Part shown: positions 1 to 7,660 of the stretch, piece after piece
How the letters are laid out: every line of letters begins with the position of its first letter
How positions within the stretch are numbered: the stretch's first letter is position 1
Assembly: GCA_003457145.1 (NCBI GenBank)
Contig: DMSR01000205.1
Location: 1-7,660 of the forward strand
DNA from: Bacillus sp. (in: firmicutes)
GTDB taxonomy: Bacteria > Bacillota > Bacilli > Bacillales > Cytobacillaceae
Direction: 5' to 3'
Length of the DNA stretch: 7,660 bases
The notes under the pieces: generated by a model
Told to the model about the DNA's origin: nothing
Databases searched by the model: none
What the model saw: the letters and a program-made list of their open reading frames with translations, nothing else
Program-made: the position numbers and the translations under genes

Positions 1-1
1 T

Positions 2-277
2 GCGCGCGATGATATCTGGATTCATACGAAGGATATTCCTGGGTCTCATGGCGTCATCCGCAGCAAGGAGCCTTCGGAAGCAACCATCCTGGAGGCTGCT
101 CAGATTGCCGCTTATTTTAGCAAGGCACGTGACTCAAGTTCTGTGCCAGTCGATTTTACTAAAGTCCGCCATGTGAAAAAGCCCGCTGGAGCAAAACCAG
201 GATTCGTGATTTACGAACAGCAGCAAACCGTTTATGTAACCCCTGATGCTGAAACGATCTTGAAACTAAAGAATTAA
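2..277 (+). CDS. rqcH: RqcH (NFACT family, formerly FbpA/YloA), C-terminal 91 residues, 5' end outside window
   Basis: The frame is open from base 2 to the TAA at 275-277 and encodes the end of an NFACT-family protein. It starts inside the NFACT-R (DUF814) domain: the motif [14 protein letters not shown] is visible at residues 3-16, followed by [18 protein letters not shown] and [13 protein letters not shown], all hallmarks of the Bacillus RqcH C-terminus. Known of the family: RqcH binds stalled 50S subunits carrying peptidyl-tRNA and directs addition of C-terminal alanine tails that mark the nascent chain for proteolysis. The old name 'fibronectin-binding protein' reflects an early assignment. 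The full protein is about 570 residues in B. subtilis, so roughly 480 lie to the left of the window. One position differs from the version I recall: GSHGVIR instead of GSHVVIR. The gene is convergent with pyrE and shares its terminator. The family call is firm. Confidence 0.93.
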   Translation, partial: ARDDIWIHTKDIPGSHGVIRSKEPSEATILEAAQIAAYFSKARDSSSVPVDFTKVRHVKKPAGAKPGFVIYEQQQTVYVTPDAETILKLKN

Positions 278-282
278 CCGCA

Positions 283-325
283 AAAATCCCCGCCTGAAAC
301 TTAAATCAGGCGGGGGTTCTTTTTT
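283..325. terminator. Bidirectional Rho-independent terminator between rqcH and pyrE
   Basis: Ten perfect base pairs join CCCCGCCTGA (288-297) to TCAGGCGGGG (306-315) around an 8-base loop. The stem can extend on the rqcH strand by a G-U pair and two A-T pairs (285-287 with 316-318). Reading plus, the stem is followed by a T-rich run at 317-325, which ends rqcH transcription. Reading minus, it is followed by ATTTTTGC, giving five T's, which ends the pyr operon about 50 bases after the pyrE stop. It is the only structured element in the 92-base gap 278-369. Confidence 0.92.
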
Positions 326-369
326 CTGACTCCTCATGGTAAACTTTCATGCACCATATACTGCTTTTT

Positions 370-1001
370 TCATTTTTTAATAGCCGCCCCCCATTCGGCA
401 GGGTTCCTTCTCCATTCACCAAGACTTTCTACATCTGTTTTGGAAATTAACCCTTTTTCCTCAGCTAAATGTGAGAGTGTTGAAAAGTCGGTCAAAGAGT
501 ATGATACGATATCAGCTTCTGTTAATTGAGCAATTCCTTTTTCTAGCTCATATGTAAAAATCGAGACAACGCCAAGGACTTGGCAGCCAGCTTCGCGTAG
601 TGCCTGGACCGCTTCAATCACGCTTCCGCCTGTGGAGATTAGATCTTCGACCACGACCACCTTTTGGCCTGCAGTTACTTTTCCTTCAATTTGATTCCCT
701 TTCCCATGGCCTTTCGCTTTGGAACGTACATAGCTCATCGGAAGATCCAGCAATTCACTGACCCAAGCTGCATGTGGAATGCCTGCTGTCGCCGTGCCCG
801 CTATCACATCTGTTTCTGGGAAATGTTCAAGAATCAGATTTTTCAAACCCGCAGCAATTTTCCTGCGAACTTTGGGATAAGAAAGCGTCAGGCGGTTGTC
901 ACAATAAATCGGCGACTGCATGCCAGAAGACCATATGAATGGATTTTCAGGCTGCAAACTTACCGCTTCTATTTCGAGCAGCATTTCTGCAATTTCTCTC
1001 T

Positions 1002-1005
<4 letters not shown>
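370..1005 (-). CDS. pyrE: Orotate phosphoribosyltransferase PyrE
   Basis: This cytoplasmic enzyme transfers the ribose-5-phosphate of PRPP to orotate, giving OMP and pyrophosphate, the fifth step of UMP synthesis. The 211-residue product has the normal family length. The PRPP-binding loop is clear: [13 protein letters not shown] at residues 116-128, with its acidic pair and T-G-G turn. The flexible catalytic loop follows [17 protein letters not shown] (92-108), with R94, K96, K98 and H100. [12 protein letters not shown] (31-42) and [12 protein letters not shown] (70-81) are typical of the Bacillus form. The ATG overlaps the pyrF stop codon (ATGA). Its ribosome site is GGTGAT at 1011-1016, which matches the distal part of the anti-Shine-Dalgarno sequence rather than the GGAGG core. 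It is the last gene of the operon, followed by the shared terminator. No damage is seen. Confidence 0.97.
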
Positions 1006-3409
<2,404 letters not shown>

Positions 3410-3413
<4 letters not shown>

Positions 3414-6400
3414 GAAAGAGCACCCACTCTGGCTGCTTCCATTGGCACAAGTGCTTCTGCTGAAAAGGTCATTGACTCGATCACCCTAAGAATCGCTTCT
3501 GCTGTATCAAGTGATGTCAGGCAAGGTACGCCATTTTCGACTGATTCACGGCGAATCCTGAAACCATCCCGCTCAGGCTGTTTGCCTTTTGTCAGTGTGT
3601 TGATAACTACTTGGGCTTCGCCGCTGCGGATGACATCAATTAAATCCGGGCCCCCTGAGCCGATTTTGCCAACGGTCTTTACTCTGATCCCGGCTGTTTG
3701 AAGGTGTTTCGCTGTCCCCTCAGTGGCCATTAATTGATAGCCGATATTCGAAAATCTTCTGGCAAGCGTCAATGCTTCTTCTTTATCCTTATCTGCAACT
3801 GTGAGCAGAACAGTCCCAAACTCCTGGATTTTCATACCTGCAGCAATCATGCCTTTATACAGAGCCTTCTCAAGCGTAATATCCTTACCCATCACTTCAC
3901 CGGTCGATTTCATTTCAGGTCCCAATGTAATATCGACACGTCGCAATTTTTCAAACGAGAAGACTGGCACCTTCACGAATACTCCGTCTTGTTCAGGTAC
4001 AAGCCCTGAACGATATCCCTGCTCGATGAGCGACTGGCCAAGAATGACCTTCGTTGCGATTCTTGCCATTGGGACGTTCGTGATTTTGCTCAGGAATGGA
4101 ACGGTCCTGCTTGAACGCGGGTTAACCTCAAGTACATAGACCTCTTCTTTAACGATGACATATTGGATATTCAGAAGGCCGACGATGTTCAATCCCCTTG
4201 CCAAATCCATAGTGTACGAAATCAGCTTTTCTTTCACACCGTCACTTAAGCTTTGCGGCGGATATACGCCAATTGAATCTCCTGAATGGACTCCTGCTCT
4301 CTCGATATGCTCCATGATTCCAGGAATCAGCACTGTCTCACCATCGGAGATCGCATCGACCTCTACTTCTTTTCCAGTCAGGTAACGATCGATCAAGACT
4401 GGGTATTCAGGATTGATTTTTACCGCGTTCTTCATGTAATGAAGAAGTTCTGCTTCCTGATAAACGATTTCCATAGCCCTTCCGCCGAGTACGTAAGATG
4501 GACGGACAAGAACCGGATAGCCGATTTCTGAAGCAATCACCGCCGCTTCTTCCACTGATTTCGCGGTATTCCCTTTCGGAAGAGGTATACCTAAGTCGGC
4601 AAGTGCATGTTCAAATTTATCCCGATCCTCTGCTCGGTCTAAATCTTCCAGGCTTGTGCCAAGTATCTTCACGCCCCTGTCTACCAATTTTGAAGCTAGA
4701 TTGATAGCTGTCTGCCCGCCAAATTGGACAACTGCACCGATTGGTTTTTCAAGATTGATGATATTCATTACATCCTCGATTGTCAGCGGTTCAAAGTATA
4801 ATTTATCGGAAATGCTGAAGTCGGTTGAAACAGTTTCAGGATTGTTATTCACGATGATCGCTTCGTATCCAGCCTCCTTGATGGCACGAACTGAGTGGAC
4901 AGTTGCATAATCAAACTCGATTCCCTGGCCTATCCGAATCGGACCAGAACCTAGGACAATGACACTTGGACGATCAGTCACATTTGACTCATTTTCTTCC
5001 TCATATGTGCTGTAAAAATACGGCGTCGCTGATTCAAACTCCGCTGCGCATGTATCCACCATCTTGAATACCGGTACAAGACCATTGTTTAAACGCCATT
5101 TATAAACTTCTTTTTCGTCTGTGTTCCAAAGTTTTGAAAGAACATGATCGGAAAATCCCTTCTGCTTTGCTGTCCGGGCAGTTTCCAAATTAAAAGGCTG
5201 CTGTACAAGCTCCATTTCAAAGTCTATTAATCTCGCTAATTTATGCAGGAAGAACAAGTCGATTTTGCTCCAGTCATGCAAAGTCTCAATCGCTATACCT
5301 CTTCTAATCGCCTCTGCCAGGTAAAATAATCTTTCATCCCCTGCTCTGCGAATTCTCTTTTCAAGCAGTTCACCATCGATTTCACTGCCATTTTTCAAAG
5401 AAAGATGGGTGACATCTGCTTCAAGCGAACGGATTGCCTTGAGTAATGACTCCTCAAAAGTCCTGCCGATTGCCATTACTTCACCAGTTGCTTTCATTTG
5501 CGTTCCGAGCGTACGATTCGCGGACTCAAATTTATCGAATGGCCAGCGCGGGATTTTCGTTACTACATAATCAAGTGCAGGTTCAAAGCATGCATATGTC
5601 TTTTCCGTCACCGGGTTCATCATTTCATCCAGTGTCAGACCAACTGCAATTTTTGCGGCAAGCTTCGCAATCGGGTAGCCCGTCGCTTTCGAAGCAAGAG
5701 CGGATGACCGACTGACACGCGGGTTTACTTCGATGACGTAATAATTGAAGCTGTCAGGATCAAGTGCCAGCTGAACATTGCAGCCACCTTCAATTTTAAG
5801 CGCCCTGATGATTTTCAAGCTGGCGTTGCGGAGCAGCTGGTATTCACGGTCGCTCAAGGTCTGGCTTGGAGCAACAACAATGGAATCACCTGTATGGACA
5901 CCGACAGGGTCAAAGTTTTCCATATTACAGACAACAATAGCGTTGTCATTGGCATCTCGCATTACTTCATATTCGATTTCCTTGAATCCGGCAATGCTCT
6001 TTTCAAGCAAACATTGTTTTACAGGGCTGTTCTTCAACCCGCCTGTCACAATCTCGATCAATTCTTTTTCGTTGCTGCAGATTCCACCCCCGGTTCCGCC
6101 CATCGTAAATGCCGGACGGACAATAACCGGATAACCGATTCTATTGACAAAAGCGAATGCCTCTTCAAGGCTGTGAATAATGTCGCTGTCAGGCACGGGC
6201 TGACCTAGCTCATTCATCAAGTTCCTGAATAGCTCCCGGTCTTCCGCCTGATTGATGGCTTCGAGTTTGGTTCCGAGGATTTCAACACCGCATTCTTCCA
6301 GAATCCCGGCCTTCGCAAGTTCAACCGCAAGATTCAATCCAGTTTGGCCACCCAATGTGGGCAGGATTGCATCAGGACGTTCCTTACGGATAATCTTTGA

Positions 6401-6622
6401 TACAAACTCAAGGGTTAGCGGTTCTATGTATACAACATCGGCAATTTCGGTGTCTGTCATGATTGTCGCTGGGTTCGAATTAACAAGGATGACCTTGTAA
6501 CCTTCTTCCCTGAGTGCGATGCATGCCTGTGTTCCAGCATAATCGAATTCTGCTGCCTGCCCGATGATGATTGGTCCCGATCCGATCACTAAAATACTGT
6601 TTACATCTTTACGCTTTGGCAT
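3410..6622 (-). CDS. pyrAB: Carbamoyl-phosphate synthase, large subunit (pyrimidine-specific, PyrAB/CarB)
   Basis: The large subunit uses ammonia from CarA, bicarbonate and two ATP to make carbamoyl phosphate. The 1070-residue protein (B. subtilis about 1071) shows the duplicated plan. The carboxyphosphate half (about 1-400) has [12 protein letters not shown] (11-22), GGTGGG (175-180) and the ATP-grasp metal residues E298 and N300 in [10 protein letters not shown]. An oligomerisation region spans about 401-548. The carbamoyl-phosphate half (about 549-930) has [12 protein letters not shown] (556-567), [10 protein letters not shown] (708-717), and E832 and N834 in [12 protein letters not shown]-terminal MGS-like allosteric domain (about 931-1070) has ATEGTAKHL (966-974) and [12 protein letters not shown] (1020-1031). 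Bacillus enzymes of this type are known to respond to UMP and PRPP. The start at 6622 (MPKRK) was chosen over an in-frame ATG 33 bases upstream, because it matches family N-termini and has GGGAGG at the right distance. It overlaps carA by 14 bases. It is also widely called carB. Confidence 0.97.
3421..3425 (-). promoter_or_regulatory. Weak ribosome binding site of pyrK
   Basis: The only purine-rich stretch near the pyrK ATG is GGGTG, seven bases upstream, with just four bases (GGTG) matching the anti-Shine-Dalgarno sequence. With the ATGA stop/start overlap, this suggests pyrK is translated mainly by ribosomes finishing carB. This is an inference. Confidence 0.45.
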
Positions 6623-7619
6623 TTGCAACAGCCTCCCTTTTCTCAGCTTCCACAATTTCTAAAAATTGATTAAACAGCCCGTTGGCATCTTCTGGTCCCG
6701 GAGATGCTTCAGGATGGTACTGGACTGTAAATGCCGCAGCATTTTTATGGGCAAGTCCCTCGATTGTGCCATCATTCAAAGCAAGATGTGTCACCTCAAG
6801 GTCAGTACCAACAACTGAATCTTCTTTTACTGTATAGCCGTGGTTTTGTGATGTCAGGGCAACTTTCCCAGTCCGTAAATCCTTCACAGGATGATTGGAA
6901 CCGCGATGTCCGAATTTCATTTTCTCTGTATTTGCTCCACAAGCAAGTGCGAACAGCTGATGTCCAAGGCAAATTCCGAATAACGGGATTCTGCCGAGTA
7001 AGCCTTTGATCATTTTGATTGCTTCGGGAACATCCTTTGGATTCCCAGGCCCGTTTGAAAGCATGATTCCATCTGGGCTTAAGCTAAGAATTTCTTCTGA
7101 AGTTGTATTGTAAGGAACAACAATTACATCACAGTTCCGGTCATTCAGTTCCTTTAAGATGCCGTGCTTCAGTCCAAAATCAACCAAGACTATGCGATGC
7201 CCCCTTCCTGGGCTTGGATATGCCGTTTTCGCCGATACTTGTTTCACTTGATCGTTTGGAAGGATTTTATTTTTCAATGACGTTATGATGTCATCAGGGT
7301 TTTCATCAATGCCGCAAATCGACCCTTTTAATGTTCCATGCTCGCGGATGATTTTAGTAAGCTTTCGTGTGTCGATGCCTGAAATACCAGGTATCCCCTT
7401 CATCTTTAAGTAATCATTCAGAGGCATTTCCGAGCGCCAATTCGATGGAAACTCAGCACATTCCTTAACTACAAGTCCTTGGATAGCGGGATTGATTGAT
7501 TCGAAATCATCCCGATTGATTCCATAATTCCCTATCAGAGGATATGTGAGCGTTACAATTTGGCCGCAATGTCGGCCTGCCCATGCAACGGTCTGTTTAA
7601 GCGCCCTTTTCCAGCGGCA
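6609..7619 (-). CDS. pyrAA: Carbamoyl-phosphate synthase, small (glutaminase) subunit PyrAA/CarA, 5' end missing or broken
   Basis: The small subunit hydrolyses glutamine and channels ammonia to CarB. Counting from the internal ATG at 7427, the class I glutamine amidotransferase domain shows SNGPGNP (124-130), the nucleophile C153 in [21 protein letters not shown] (194-200), and the remaining triad residues H238 and E240 in [12 protein letters not shown]. Upstream of that ATG the same frame still reads as Car[18 protein letters not shown] and then [17 protein letters not shown]. The ATG at 7427 is therefore internal and has no ribosome site. From the CGQ cysteine (7566-7568) to the TAA at 6609-6611 there are 319 residues. 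Adding the roughly 46 that precede it in B. subtilis gives about 365, the family length. Upstream of about 7570 homology ends, and in-frame stops occur at 7620-7622 and 7632-7634. The given right end is only the limit of the open frame, not a start codon. The last 14 bases overlap carB. It is also called carA. Confidence 0.9.
   Translation of the reverse strand, partial: CRWKRALKQTVAWAGRHCGQIVTLTYPLIGNYGINRDDFESINPAIQGLVVKECAEFPSNWRSEMPLNDYLKMKGIPGISGIDTRKLTKIIREHGTLKGSICGIDENPDDIITSLKNKILPNDQVKQVSAKTAYPSPGRGHRIVLVDFGLKHGILKELNDRNCDVIVVPYNTTSEEILSLSPDGIMLSNGPGNPKDVPEAIKMIKGLLGRIPLFGICLGHQLFALACGANTEKMKFGHRGSNHPVKDLRTGKVALTSQNHGYTVKEDSVVGTDLEVTHLALNDGTIEGLAHKNAAAFTVQYHPEASPGPEDANGLFNQFLEIVEAEKREAVANAKA
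6632..6637 (-). promoter_or_regulatory. Ribosome binding site that decides the carB (pyrAB) start
   Basis: GGGAGG on the minus strand ends nine bases before the ATG at 6622. The competing in-frame ATG at 6655 would place this site inside the coding sequence, and its 11 extra residues have no counterpart in relatives. The site lies within the last codons of carA. Confidence 0.8.
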
Positions 7620-7660
7620 CTATTGCCACCGTCAGGCGGGAGATGCAGCTTGGCTTGCCA
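7571..7660. other. GC-rich right edge that replaces the expected carA 5' coding sequence
   Basis: This stretch should encode CarA residues about 16-46, including the conserved EVVFNTGMTGYQEIL region, but no minus-strand frame does so. The carA frame has a TAG at 7620-7622 and a TGA at 7632-7634. Another minus frame is open from the edge to a TAA at 7553-7555 (35 codons), and two plus-strand frames also run open to the edge. I recognise no protein in any of them. Sixty-one of the last 100 bases are G or C, visibly richer than the operon. It may be poor-quality contig-end sequence, a chimeric join, or a real insertion or rearrangement. Confidence 0.55.

Noticed and set aside
331..356. Small inverted repeat ATGGT/ACCAT between pyrE and the terminator
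   Set aside because: A 5-base stem with a long loop is expected by chance and has no T-run.
337..363. Minus-strand mini frame (ATG AAA AAA, eight codons) just after the pyrE stop
   Set aside because: It is too short, has no ribosome site and lies in the A/T-rich leader to the terminator.
5446..6208. Several plus-strand open frames of 69-118 codons opposite carB
   Set aside because: They overlap each other and the highly conserved CarB sequence, and their composition is that of antisense shadow frames. No promoter or family signature is seen.
7631..7641. TCCCGCCTGA on the minus strand near the right edge, resembling one arm of the terminator at 288-297
   Set aside because: Only about ten bases match, there is no partner arm or T-run nearby, and one chance match of this size between GC-rich stretches is plausible.

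Overview
The window carries most of a Bacillus-type pyrimidine (UMP) biosynthesis operon on the minus strand, plus the tail of one convergent plus-strand gene. Gene order, protein lengths and close agreement with recalled Bacillus subtilis proteins (PyrAA, PyrAB, PyrK, PyrD, PyrF, PyrE, RqcH) point to a Bacillaceae (Firmicutes) chromosome. I cannot name genus or species. There is no sign of mobile elements, phage, CRISPR, tRNA or rRNA.

Layout from left to right: (1) 2-277, plus strand, the last 91 codons of rqcH, the ribosome quality-control factor once called FbpA or YloA. (2) 278-369, a short convergent intergenic stretch dominated by a strong hairpin with T-runs on both sides, a shared bidirectional terminator. 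(3) 370 to about 7570, minus strand, transcribed right to left: carA (pyrAA), carB (pyrAB), pyrK, pyrD, pyrF, pyrE. All six genes overlap their neighbours (by 14, 4, 4, 29 and 4 bases), so the operon has no non-coding base inside this window. (4) About 7571-7660, the right edge, where the carA reading frame stops resembling CarA, meets two in-frame stop codons and becomes GC-rich.

How the genes work together: CarA and CarB make carbamoyl phosphate from glutamine, bicarbonate and ATP. Aspartate transcarbamylase and dihydroorotase (pyrB, pyrC), which convert it to dihydroorotate, would be expected upstream, beyond the right edge. PyrD with PyrK oxidises dihydroorotate to orotate, passing electrons to NAD+. 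PyrE adds the ribose-phosphate from PRPP, and PyrF decarboxylates OMP to UMP. The operon promoter and any PyrR attenuators would lie outside the window, and none is visible inside it.

The biology is otherwise ordinary and I found no new system. The one real anomaly is the broken 5' end of carA at the right edge. It is most simply a contig-end or assembly problem, but it could be a genuine disruption.
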